NCBI RefSeq assembly: GCF_004379255.2
Contig: NC_056040.1
Location: 24,502,120 to 24,566,119 of the forward strand
Origin: Salvia splendens
Lineage: Eukaryota; Streptophyta; Magnoliopsida; Lamiales; Lamiaceae
DNA: 64,000 nucleotides
Reading direction: 5' to 3'
Shown piece by piece: positions 43,781-55,056 of the stretch (the stretch's first letter is position 1; each line of letters opens with the position of its first letter). The notes beneath the pieces were generated by a model. It was given only the letters and a program-made list of their open reading frames with translations, had not been told where the DNA came from and did not search any database. The translations under genes and the position numbers were made by a program.

Positions 43781-44431
43781 ACAAAATCACACTTCAATTT
43801 TTCAAATTTCACAGTGGCGGACTATTTCTACCCCGTTTTCACTTCTTTTCTATTTTTGTTCCAAAAATCGTTCTACATTTCAATATTACTATAAAATATG
43901 ACCATTCTTTATTTTACTACTATCGTAAGGTGATTAGCAATAGACATATACTCCCCTCGTCTCACGACGACACTTAGAGCATCAGCAGTTGCGCGGAATT
44001 CCCAAAAACACATCCTGCCACGTCATATGGACTTCTCACTGCACTGTCACGTCATAAGTAATTCTCACTGCACACAGTGGCGGACATCCCGAAGGACTTT
44101 CCACAATTAAAAAAATTCACAAATTCACAAATTAAACAATTTCCGGAAGCAAGAAATTTACAGAATTAAATAGTCGACACGAATACAGAGAAAATGCAAC
44201 CACTTTATTTAACAAAAAACATACTTCATTATAAAAAAAATACATAATTACTAAAAAAAGGGGACGTATTTAATACAAAGTGGTGCGAATGAAATGAAGT
44301 TCAACGGGACTATTTATAGAAATTTTAAAAAAAAAACATTTAATGCAATAAACGGGAATTTCGCACTGACGTCCGTGGGAGTCAACGCAATGGCAGACGT
44401 CCGCGCGGCGTCGCGACGGAATTCCGCGTAA

Positions 44432-46286
44432 GATCACCCACAACCGTGCTCTTGCCAGCGAGCATGGTTGTGGGCCCGACCCCACTTTTTCTGTATGCTC
44501 TCTGGCAAGAGCAGAGCACAACACCCACAGCTGTGCTCTTCCGCAAGGACGAGCACAATTCAATTTAAAATTCAATTAAACAAAAACATTTCCATAAAAT
44601 TAAAATTCATTAAAAAACCACAATAAATATTACAAATTACAAATAAAATAAAAAAGACATAATTAAAATCCTAAAAATTAAAAATTACATAATTAAAATA
44701 CTAAAAATACCTAAAAATAAAAAATTACATAATTAAACTCCTAAAAATTAAAAATTACATAATTAAAAGCTAAAAATACCCTCGTGGACGACTACTCATC
44801 CGGCGGCACTACCCCCAATTGTCTTTGGAGGCCCAATATCATGGCCTCGTGCGATCGAAGTTGTGAGGGGGTCATAGTGGACCTATCGGCCATATTGAGT
44901 TGGGCCAAAAGCTGCCACAACGAGTTGATGGGGGTGGAGGTGGCGCATATGGAACGGGAACGGGAGCGGGAACTGGAGCATCGGCGGTTGCAGCCGCGGC
45001 TCGACGGCGGTTGGCCGCCGCCTTCTTCCTTCCTTGCTGTCGGCGTTGGGAACCGCTCGGGCCGGCGTCGGGGCTACCCAAGTTAGCTCCGGCGAGTTGG
45101 CTAGCCACTTCTTCGGAGCTGGCGTCGGATAGGGATACCGACCTTGACCGTTTGGAGGAGCCACTAGAGGAGGATATTACGCCTCTCATATACTTCGGGT
45201 GCGTCCGCGTCTCCTGCCAAATGTTGAGGTACTTGAACGACTTGTAGTTCATGTATTGGTAGGTGCTCAACGCGGCAGTGATGATGTCGACCTCGCTCCG
45301 GCCGCTCCCCGCTTTCCGCTCTTTGTGGAGGAAATAGCCATTGAACTTGCCAATTTCATCGTTGGCTCGGTAGATGGCGTTGCGCACCATACTCTCGTTG
45401 CGCTCGATTATCCCGGTGGTCGGTTTTCATTGTACCGGCGAGCGATGCGCCACCAAAAGTGATCGCCGGATTGGTTCGTGCCAACCACCGGATCTTTGGA
45501 GATTTCCAAGTACGCCGTAAACAATTTATCCATCTCCGCCGGAGTGTACGGTGTGCAGACACCGCGAGTAGGAGGAGTCGGAGTTTGGGAGGGGGTGGTC
45601 GGCCTAGGCTCCGGTGTCCACCCGTATCGCCCTTCGGGGGCACCTTGGTCGTCGATTGGGTATGGCCGGTAGCCAGCCGGAACGCCCAAACTTTGGATTT
45701 GAGGAGGGGCCGAATATTCCGTTTTCGGACTAGGAAACGGTTGTGAACCGAACCATTCGGGGTTCCAACCGTGGTAGGGCGGAGGTCATCGCCTTGGCCG
45801 GACATTGTTATATTGTAGGAGTGGAAGAAAGATTGAGAATGGATATGAGAGAATGAAGATGAGAATGAGAATGAGAATGGAAATTAGAGAGTGTAGATGA
45901 GAATTGTGTAGTGTGGGGTGAATTTTTTGGTGTGAAAGTGGGGTATTTATAGATGAAAATGTGTATTTTTTGGGGGAAAAAATAAAAAAAATGAAAAAAT
46001 GATGGAAAACGGTAAAAAACGGATATATTTTTTTTGGGAAGTGGAAATTTTTTTATTTTTAATCGGTTTTTTAAATTAAAAACCGATTTTTAATTAAAAA
46101 ATAATTCAAAGGCAACGGCTATGTCGTTGCCCAATCGCGTGCCGCCACGTCAGCTGCTCGCTGGCACGGACGTGCTCGATGCATCGAGCAGCGCGGTGCC
46201 AGCGGCGCGAGTGCAGCGGCGGTGGAGCTCGTCCTTGCCAACGGCACTGACGGACGGAAGCCGACCGTCCACCGTTGTAGATGCTC
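44432..46286 (-). mobile_element. PIF/Harbinger element carrying only ORF1 (nested)
   Basis: The inverted ends are GATCACCCACAACCG and GAGCATCTACAACGG, with TAA at 44429-44431 and 46287-46289. It encodes an ORF1 relative on the minus strand and has no transposase. Confidence 0.87.
44791..45805 (-). pseudogene. Harbinger ORF1 (Myb/SANT-like), disrupted
   Basis: It starts MSGQGDDLR at 45805 and a frameshift follows at once. The continuing frame has a Pro/Gly-rich N-terminus (IDDQGAPEGRYGWTPEPRP), then the conserved helices YTPAEMDKLFTAYLEISKDP, VVGTNQSGDHFWWRIARRYN, NAIYRANDEIGKFNGYFLH and LNIWQETRTHPKY, an Ala/Arg-rich linker and a C-terminal helix ending MILGLQRQLGVVPPDE at 44791. The break near 45410 (ENRPPG) and another near 44880 change frame. 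It is clearly related to, but distant from, the ORF1 copies at 19889 and 23637. Confidence 0.8.
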
Positions 46287-46423
46287 TAAACGCCGCGGAA
46301 CTGCGATGTCCTTGGTGGAATTCCATATCTGTGCATACCATGCACAATGGTGGACGTTCGCCGCGGAATTCCGGCACGCCGGTTGGAATTCTGCCAGGAC
46401 GGGCGCCATTGCTGATGCTCTTA

Positions 46424-46991
46424 GAGCATTAGCAATGGAGCGCCCTAAGGGACGCCCTAAATCCGGCCCTATGCACCGTCACGTCAGCATTTTATCCTCA
46501 CATCCTTCCACCTGCAGTGGGCCGCCCTATAGGTTTCACTATTGTTTTGTTAATTAATTTAAATGTTTTCAAATATGTCAATGCAAAATAATTAAAAAAT
46601 ACCACGATTAATTAAAAACGGTAAATCCTATATTGATTAAAAAAAGTTTTACAAGACCCCAAATATCGGATTATTCGAACTTGGGTATTCACCTGAATCC
46701 ATTTTATAGTGTAATTTGAGTGTGGAAAAGTGAATGGAAAGATTACAAATGAAGGTGGGGTAGGGGTATTTATATAAATAAATTTTTCAGAAATAAAAAA
46801 TAAAAATAAAAATAAAAATAAAAATGCGTTGCATCGTCCGTGCCCATAGTGGGCGGACGATGCCCTATCGTCCGCGGACGATCTATAGGGCGCGGACGAT
46901 GCATCGGGCATCGTCCGCGCACTCACAGTGGGCGGACGATGGCGCGCCCGAGGCATCAGGCGGCCTATCGTCCGCCCCATTGTTGATGCTC
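46424..46991. mobile_element. PIF/Harbinger-type MITE sharing its target site with the neighbour
   Basis: The inverted ends are GAGCATTAGCAATGG and GAGCATCAACAATGG. The left TTA (46421-46423) is also the right TTA of the preceding element, and the right TTA is 46992-46994. It contains GC-rich palindromes around GGGCGGACGATG. Non-coding. Confidence 0.85.
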
Positions 46992-47004
46992 TTATATTTT
47001 GTTA

Positions 47005-47220
47005 CTTCTGTCCGTCCCACAATAAGAGACACATTTCATTTTTTACCATAAATAGTAAGTAGGTCTCACATTCCACTAGCTCACTTCACTCACATTTTAT
47101 TATAAAATCAATATAAAAAGTTGGCTCATATTCCACTAACTTTTTCAACTTATCTTCTTTACTTTTCTTAAAATTCGTGCCACAACAAGAGTGACTCTTA
47201 TTGTGGAACGGAGGGAGGAG
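47005..47220. mobile_element. Stowaway-type MITE
   Basis: The left GTCCGTCCCACAATAAGAG and right CTCTTATTGTGGAACGGAGG are inverted, with TA on both sides. Confidence 0.8.
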
Positions 47221-47316
47221 TATATTCTAATGTTAATGATTTATTAATCACATAATAGTTGTGATTAGTTTCAATTTACTTTTAACTAGTGTCGTGCATT
47301 AATCATAAATTTACTA

Positions 47317-47525
47317 CTCCCTCCGACCGCCATTAGGAATCCCATTTATGGGCGGCACGGGTTTTAAGAAATGTTAAGAGAAGTGGGTGGAAAAAAGTTA
47401 GTGGAATAGGGTTTATACTTGTATATATTAGTTTTAAATAAAATGTAAGTGGAATGAGTGAGTGGAAGGTGGGACCCTTTTATCATTTATGACAAAAGTG
47501 AATCAGGACTCCTAGTCGCAACAAC
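47317..47525. mobile_element. Stowaway-type MITE, degraded right end
   Basis: The left end CTCCCTCCGACCGCCATTAG follows TA. The right inverted arm (GGACTCCTAGTCG) is recognisable, but the terminus is lost. Confidence 0.6.
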
Positions 47526-47556
47526 CTTATAGTATTTGGTAGGATTTTAATATGTA

Positions 47557-47803
47557 CTCCCCCTATCCGCGAATAAGAGTCCTGTTTTCCCATTTTGGTC
47601 CGTCCGCGAATAGTAGTCTCGATTCATAATTACTATAAATGGTAAAGAAGATTCACATTCCACTAACTCATTCCACTCACATATTATTTAAAACCAATAT
47701 ATACAAGTGGGACCTATATTCCATTAACTTTCTTCCATCCACTTTTCTTAACATTTCTTAAAACTCGTGCCGGAAAAATTTGATACTCCTATTCGTGGAG
47801 GAG
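47557..47803. mobile_element. Stowaway-type MITE
   Basis: The left CTCCCCCTATCCGCGAATAAGAG and right inverse CTCCTATTCGTGGAGGAG are flanked by TA. Confidence 0.72.
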
Positions 47804-48252
47804 TAATTGGTAAAAAAAATAAAGTTTTTTTTGCATATCGTCTTCATTATGGAACTAATGAATGTTTTGGAGTGAGAAGTCTTGGGTGGACATAATATTG
47901 GTCATAAAATGTTGAATCCTCAAATGTCTTTGATACCATCTGATCCAAAGCTGACATTCAAATTTTAACAACGACAATTTTTTTTATTATGTCGTATGCA
48001 ATGATTATTAACAGAAGTCAAGGTCAATTGTTTTCTTTGGATTATTTTGATAAAATCTGTCTTTAATCATGAACAATTCTACATTGATGTATCTAAAATC
48101 ACAAGTCTGGGAATATTTTAATTTATAAAGATGAAGATGAGAGCAGTGATTGATTTTTTTTTCTCAAATCATCCAAATCCCATAACCAACTATGCCGCTG
48201 AATTTTCTAATATGCTAAAATTTTCTTCCATTACACAAATCCGGAATCCTTA
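47804..48252. other. AT-rich intergenic sequence
   Basis: No gene or element boundary was recognised. Confidence 0.4.
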
Positions 48253-50368
48253 GAGCATCCGTAACGCGTCTCGTTGCTGTCTCTATCTCGTCTCGGAGAG
48301 ACGAGACCGCATCGAGACAGCGTTGCGGGCTCTGTCTCGTCCCCAGCCCGTCCCCATCCAGTCTCGTGTCTCGTCGCGGAGAGGCAGCCCGCGAGCTGTC
48401 TCGCCACGCGCGTTGGCCACGTGGTGAGCTGTGGTTCGTCCGTGACGCCCACTCGTCGGCCTGCTAGTGGGCGTCGTTTATTTCCGTTGAAAATGTATTT
48501 TTATTTGTTTTTTTTTTAATTCAGAAAAAAATCGAAAAATAAAAAAAATCCCAAAATTATACTAGCCGTTTATAGTGGTTTTTTACAAATTTATAATTTT
48601 TTTTTGGTATTTTTTAAGCCCCCAATCACTCCTATAAATATCAAATCATTCCCACAAATTAATCCACCAAAAAACTCTCTATTCTCACTCAAACACTCTC
48701 AAACACTCTACATTCTTCATATCAAAACATTATTCTTCTCCCAAATTTAATCCATTCATGATCCATTTGAGCAAATGCGTCGAATAATGGAAGAATCACT
48801 AGAAGAAGATCGACGTAGGGAGGAGGAGGAAGCCGTGGCGCCTCAAAGGCGATCCCGGACTTACATCCACCGTAACCGGGGAGGAAGCCGCCGCAAGGTT
48901 GTTACGCGATTACTTCTGTGAGAACCCGGTATGGGGAGAGACCTACTTCCGTCGCCGTTTCCGCATGCGGAAACGGCTATTTCTGCATATCGCAAATGCA
49001 TTGGCAGCCCGGGAAGAAGGGTTCGACGCCGTTGGCCGTCCCAGTCCCACAACGTTCTAGAAATGTACTGCAGCAATCCGTCAGCTTGCTACTGGACAAA
49101 CGGCGGATTTGTTCGACGAATACCTGCACATTGGGGAAAGCACGGGGAGAATGTGTTTGATGAACTTCTGCAAAGGCATCCGGGCTGCCTTCACCGACGA
49201 ATTTCTCAGGAAGCCAAGCACCGCAAATTGTCAGTTTTTGCTCCGACTTCACGAACCAGTGCACGGATTCCCCGGGATGCTTGGCAGCGTCGATTGCATG
49301 CATCGGCAATGGAAGAATTGCCCTGTGGCGTGGAGGGGGTCATACACGAGCGGCCACAAAGGCACACACCCCACCGTTATACTCGAGGCCGTTGCCGACT
49401 ACCGGCTATGGATTTGGCATGCATATTTCGGGATCCCCGGATCGAACAACGACGTCAACGTGCTCAACCAATCCGACCTCTTCACCGAAGTTTGGAATGG
49501 TAAAGCGTCGGCCATCAACTTCATCGCTAACAACCGGCAGTATAAAATGGGGTACTATCTTGCTGACGACATCTATCCGAAGTGCCCAACCTTCGTGAAG
49601 TCGTTCAACATGCCGATGAACGAAAAACATGCTCTTTTTGCGCAGAAGCAAGAGGCTGCTCGCAAGGATGTGGAGAGAGCGTTCGGGGTTCTCCAAGCTC
49701 GCTTCAACATTATCAAAGTCCCGGCTCGTACGTGGTTTATGGAGAATATGGTCGACATCATGTATACGTGCATAATCTTGTACAACATGATTGTCGCCGA
49801 CGAAGGACCTGAGGCGGGAAATTGGTTCGACCCTGAAACCCCGGGAAGCTCCACCGCAAGTAGTCCGCCTCGCAGTGGAGTGCATCCGTCTATGCAAGAT
49901 TTGTTGTCTGTTCGGGCAAGGACACGTGATTCTACCGCCCACGCCCAACTCCAGGAGGATCTAATGGAGCACATTTGGGCAAAATTTGGCAACCAGTAGA
50001 CGCACATGATCACCATTAGACAACTCTTTCTTCTGCTTCTTTGAGTTTTGAGATTTTGAATTTAGAGAGAGTGAGCGGAAGATTTTAAATTATGTGATTT
50101 TTATTTTTTTTAGGATTTTATTAGTGTGGTTTTTTTTTTAGAATTTTAAGTTGTAATTTTATTTTATTTAATGAAGTGTGTTTTTATTAATTGAATTTGT
50201 TGGAAATAAAAATAAAAAATGAAATTGAATGAATAGTTAATGGATGAGATCGTTAAAAGCGGAGGGTTGCATGTGTTGTATCTTAGTTAAAAGATGAGAT
50301 GAAAAGTACAGTGTGGCCCATGAATAATGAAGAGATGAGACGGTTAAGAGACAACGTTGCGGATGACC
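48253..50368 (+). mobile_element. PIF/Harbinger element with nearly complete transposase
   Basis: The inverted ends are GAGCATCCGTAACG and GGTCATCCGCAACG, with TTA at 48250-48252 and 50369-50371. It encodes the transposase (ORF2) but no ORF1, the reverse of the three ORF1-only elements in the window. The element at 62392-63658 is a deleted relative. Confidence 0.9.
48758..49999 (+). pseudogene. PIF/Harbinger DDE transposase, nearly intact
   Basis: The N-terminal part DPFEQMRRIMEESLEEDRRR is in frame from 48761, but the expected start ATG has lost one base. A frameshift lies near 48880. The frame then reads EEAAARLLRDYFCENPVWGE and FRRRFRMRKRLFLHIANALA, has a TAG at 49058-49060, and is open to 49999. 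From the in-frame codon 49109, the catalytic positions are Asp62 (GMLGSVDCMH), Asp115 (GSNNDVNVLNQSDLF) and Glu189 (RKDVERAFGVLQARF), all present, followed by MYTCIILYNMIV and an acidic Ser/Pro tail. DDE transposases of this family cut at the element ends and insert at TTA/TAA. Three point-like lesions silence this copy. Confidence 0.88.
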
Positions 50369-50371
50369 TTA

Positions 50372-50938
50372 ATTAACTACAATCACGTACACACAGTAGA
50401 AATCGTGTGATCATAGCATAACCTATATTGATAACCATAATAATCATATAAAAATATATTTGTAATTAATAAAATGATATTCTCTCTTCATGCATAAAAT
50501 GATGTTTGTAATCAATAAAATGATATTTTGTTTGTATAAAATAATTATATTTCTATAAAAATGATATTAATCTTCATCAATAAAACGATATACATGTATA
50601 TAATGATACTCATACTTAATATCATATAAATTCAACATACAATGATTTTTTTTATCGAAAGTGATATACTTCGTCCATAAAATGATAGTTTTGGGTCTGA
50701 AGTTTTTTATAATTCTGACTCTTTCTTCACAACTTCAATTTCAGCAGCAGAATATGACGAAAAAGAGCATTTTTTCTTATTTTGGCATAGCTTTACATTT
50801 AGTTCTAACCTGCAGAAAATGGCATTTTCATGAACATCTTATACATGCATAGATTGGGGAAAATATATATCATAACAATGCAACATTAGAAATTAATCAC
50901 GGATCCTACAAAGACAAACATATCTATCTTTACTAACA
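50372..50938. other. 3' flank of the LRR kinase gene
   Basis: Irregular repeats of ATAAAATGAT (50440-50690) recall the minisatellite of elements D and D2. No gene was seen. Confidence 0.4.
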
Positions 50939-53717
50939 TCACTGCAACTTGATTCGATCTAGGCTGTCCGAAACCGCCCTCATCTTCGGCCGGAGCTCTG
51001 GATCACGCTCCGTACAGTTCAGCGAAACATGAAACGTAGCAACGACCTGTTTCTTGGCACGAGCCTCGTGCCAGAGCACGCGGTCTATGATCTCCGACAA
51101 CGGCCTCTCCTCCCGGAAAACCCTCCTCACCAAGCTCTCCAGCCCTTCCTCCCCGTCGTTGTCTGGGGCCCGGCCCGTCAGGATCTCCATGACCAAGATC
51201 CCAAACGCATAGACGTCGCACTTTTGGTTGACTTTGGCACCTGGGCCCCGAGCTTCCGGAGCCACACACATGATGGTTGACGAGGCGGAGGTTTTGGAAG
51301 TTGGCAGACTAGGCTTCCTGGAAGGAGCACTTGCCGATTTTGTGGTGGTTGGGATGAGACGGGACAGGCCGAAACCAGAGATGCAAGGCTTTAGGTTGTC
51401 ATCGAGGAGGATCTTCGATGATTTGAGGCTTCCGTGGACATACTTTCTTGGGCTGCACTCATGAATATGCATCAAACCCCTTGCAGTTTCTTGGATGATT
51501 CTGAGCCTTGCAGCCCACGACAAAGGAGGTCCTGTGTTCCCCACTGCGCCTGCACCAGGAAACGAATAAAAGCTAAAGTTTTGCAATTCGAGCATCCATG
51601 TTCGACAAATCACATTTCGTTTAGATGACGCTGCATTGCTATCTGAACTAAGCTGGAAGCAAGTAGACACGATTACATTAAAGCAGCTGCAAACACGTTA
51701 AGTAGTACTTCCTCCATCCCAGAAAGTTTGTCACACTTCTTTTTGCACTCGTTTTGGAAAAATGATAGTAATAAATAGTTAAAATGGAGAGAGAATAATA
51801 TAGAGAAGAGTCTTAACTACAAAGAAATTAACTCAGCATAGTACTGGCTAGAAAACAGAATGTCCTGAAAAAACTAACAAAGAGCAGCTTCCAATTATTC
51901 ATGGTGCTAATATATTTTCAAATTTGGATTCTCTATTTCAGAATTATATTCGTATGGCTTGCTTCTATACAAGTGTGTGATCCATCCATCGTGAAACTAC
52001 TACGAAACTTCAACATCGTATCCTACTCAACACAAGCCCTTGAGCGCAGAACTAGAAGAAAAATTGCAAGAATTGTGGAATATTCATAAAATGTATACAG
52101 AAAAAGCAAGTTAAAATGTGATGCCTGACTATTCATAAAATTCTAACCCGAGTGTGGTCCTGATCATCATTGAAGGTCTTAAAGTGATATGTGGTCCGGT
52201 GATTGTCGTTGTCCGAACCCTAAACCTACTACCACCATGAATCCACCGCGGCCCTTCAACATCCTCAAGTTTATGATTCACTATTGGTCTTTTTTTAGGC
52301 TATCAAAAAAATCTTACTCCTACAATGAGGATATTTCTTTCCTACCTACGAAACAAAATGGTGCAAAACATTTAAAGATCAATCACCCACTTTTCAAGAA
52401 TTTGATGATCTAAAAGCAGAGAATTTGATGGTCTAATCCTCAAACATTATCACACCAAAACAATGATCATGAAGATGTAAAATTCTCACCATGTAATGCA
52501 TTGTACAAGCTCCCATTGCTGATGAAATCCGAGATGAGCAACTTCTCATCACTGGCATAGTAGTAAGCCCTCAGCCTCACAACATTGGGGTGCCTCACTT
52601 TCCCAATGGCCTCCACCTCCGCCTCAAACTCCTTCAACCTCCACGCAACGTCCCCCTCGCTCAGTCGCCTCACCGCCACCACCACCGGAGCAGCAGCCAC
52701 CCCCTTCCGCCCACCGGCCACCACCCTATAAACTATCCCACTCCTACTTTTCCCAAGAACATAAGCTGAAGCCCTCAACAAATCCTCCAATTCAAACCCA
52801 AACCCTTGATCCATCACAACAAATTTCCCCTTCTTCCCCTCCTCTTCTCCCCCCAATTCCACATTCTCCTTCTTCCCCAATTTCTCCTCCACCACATTCC
52901 ATCTCTTCCTAATCACCCACACTGTAACAGCCACCACTCCAACCACCACAGAAACGCCGCAAATAACCGAAACAGCCACCGATTTCCCATTGATCTTTCT
53001 CCCCTCCACAAGCCCACCACCTCCATTTCCCTCCGGTTTCTGAGGATTATAAAAAAAAATCGGATCTTTAGCTACCGGCACCGTGCACGGAGTGCTCAAC
53101 GGAAACCCACATAAATAAAGATTCCCGGAAAACGCGGTGGGGCCCTGGTTCAACAGCGACCCCACCTCCGGTATTTTTCCACTGAGGTTATTGCACCGGA
53201 GGTCAAGGTTGACCATCACCGGAAATCGCCCAAAACTCGCCGGAATCTCGCCGGAAAACGAATTATACGAGAGATTCAAAGTCCCCTGCAAACGGGTCAG
53301 ATTGGTCAGCCCTTGGAGAAGCGAGCCGTTGAAATTGTTGGAAGAGATATCGAAATAGACGAGGCTCTGGAGGGCGGCGATCTGCTGCGGCAAGGGCCCA
53401 CTGAAGAAGTTGTGGGAGAGATCAAGAGAGGCGAGAAATGAGAGCGCTCCGATCTCCGACGGAATGTATCCCGTCAGATTCTTTCCCGGGAGGGAAACGG
53501 AGATGACGCGGTCGCGATCGCAGACGATCCCGGCCCACCTGCACGGGGTCGCGTCGAGCTCCGACCATGAGATTAGAGCTCGGTTTGGGTCTTCGGCAAT
53601 GGCGGCTTTTAGAGCTAAAAGGGAGAGGCCATCTGTGTTGAGTGAAGATGAGAGATGAATGCAGAGTGTGGAGATGTAGAAGAGGTTGAAAAGAGCATTC
53701 TTCATTAAGCTTTTCAT
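50939..53717 (-). CDS. LRR receptor-like kinase, probable pseudokinase, 612 residues
   Basis: The exons are 53717-52490 and 51549-50939, with a 940-bp GT-AG intron that splits the Gly410 codon. The order is: signal peptide 1-26; LRR N-terminal cap about 28-67 (DATPCRWAGIVCD); about five LRRs at 70-205; a Gly-rich spacer; transmembrane helix about 246-269; kinase-like domain about 308-605. It resembles the plant LRR-III receptor kinases related to ZAR1 and RLK-type proteins (FELEDLLRASAYVLGKSRSG, KVRHPNVVRLRAYYYASDEK, CSPRKYVHG). Key catalytic positions are altered: the VAVK lysine is Arg350, the HRD aspartate is Ser450 (HGSLKSS) and DFG is GFG at 468-470. Several relatives in this family also lack catalytic residues, so a scaffold or co-receptor role at the plasma membrane is more likely than phosphotransfer. 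The first Met is used as start; Met5 is an alternative. The intron carries a MITE remnant. Confidence 0.9.
51707..51815. mobile_element. Stowaway-type MITE fragment in the LRR kinase intron
   Basis: The left end CTTCCTCCATCCCAGAAAG and the block GTTTTGGAAAAATGATAGTA match the left half of the MITE at 17781. The right half is missing. Confidence 0.55.
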
Positions 53718-54958
53718 TTTAGCAAAAAATTTTATCTTTTTTATGGAAGAAGCTCAGTAAAAATGGAGTCTTTTTGAAAGCATTGAGCTCAAATGCAAGA
53801 ATGTGGATGGGATTTGGTAGGTTTTGTGAAGGAATTGCAGAAAGAATGTGTGTGATTTGAGGTGAAGGACTGTGTGTGGTGGTGGGGTGGTTGGTGAAGG
53901 ATTTGTTGATTCAGTTTGAAAATAATTGAAGAAGGAATGGTATTTTCGAGGTAAAATGGGGTAATTAATGAGATAATTTGGTTTGAATTTGGGTTTGACA
54001 ATGATGGTGATTTGTGCTTCTTTAAGTGTAGCCTGGAGCGTCTGCAATCTGCATCAGTGAATTTAGTAATTAATGTTTTTGGGATGTGGTTGTTTGTTTT
54101 TATTAGTTTATTCATGAATAAAATTTGATTTTTATGATGGTGGATTATACACATTGGGATGAGAGAGAAGGGTATGAATCTTTGATTTATTTTATCTGTT
54201 GTCTAAAACAGACAGTGGACAGTCTTAATCTCATGTGAGAAAAGAAGACTACAAATTTACTTTATTATACATTGGTTTTTGTTCTTGGAGTTTTGATTCA
54301 AATCAAAAGCTCCAACTCAGCTTTTCAGTGCGATCATTTTCTTTCCTTTGCTTTCATTTCATGTAATGATGTTAAAATCCAAGTGTAAAGTTTTCACTAA
54401 AAATAAAAACATATTTTCACTAAAAACTTTTTTTTATGTCTTTTTTATTTTATTAATTTTATATTAAAATTTAAGTTATTTCAAAAGATTTTATTTTTAA
54501 AAAACAGTGAAAGTATGAAAAAAATAGATGTACGCTCGACATGTATATTGGAAGTGTACTTTTCTTTTGTCACAATGTGGAGTTTCTAGATTTATTAGCA
54601 TTAACTTCATTTTAAATCAAATTAGACATAGTAATAGTGAAAATACAGTTGGCCATTCTCTAATAGATAAAACCACGAACAAGTTTTTTTAGGAAGTAGA
54701 AAAGGTTCAAATCTCTCTGTTTTTACATATCTCCAAAATTGGATGGTTTAAAGTTTACTTTTAAATGATTCGAGAGCGACTATTTTCGAGAGCGACTATT
54801 TTCGAGAGCGACTATTTTCGAAAATAAAACTATATGTAAAATATTGAAATACATGAGGAAGGAGTGCATGAGTTTTCTGTGTGTACAATAGAATCAAATA
54901 ACCGTCGGGATACCCCTTTTGTCCTTCTCCCCTACTATGTACTACCTCCGTATTATTA
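53718..54958. other. 5' flank of the LRR kinase gene
   Basis: Presumed leader and promoter on the minus strand; no clear TATA box. Three exact tandem copies of a 16-bp unit, CGAGAGCGACTATTTT, lie at 54771-54818. A degraded MITE end (CTACCTCCGTATTA) abuts the next element at 54943. Confidence 0.45.
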
Positions 54959-55056
54959 GAGCATCCACAATAGGACCGACATACCAATAGCCTAGCACTA
55001 GGACATCTCAAAAACACCTTTTGTCATGTTATTAGAACATTCCACTACATTGCCAC

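Larger units (their letters stand above)
43977..46420. mobile_element. PIF/Harbinger element (outer), split by a second Harbinger
   Basis: The inverted ends are GAGCATCAGCAGTTGCG and GAGCATCAGCAATGGCG, with TTA at 43974-43976 and 46421-46423. Without the nested element it is about 590 bp and non-coding. A degraded MITE terminus (CTCCCCTCGTCTCAC at 43951) lies just left of it. Confidence 0.85.

Noticed and set aside
48274..48519. 81-codon frame at the left end of the transposase-bearing Harbinger
   Set aside because: It covers the GC-rich subterminal sequence full of GTCTCGT repeats and has no similarity to ORF1. I regard it as a non-coding end.
51029..51628. Plus-strand frames opposite the LRR kinase
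   Set aside because: They are shadows of the kinase-domain exon on the minus strand.
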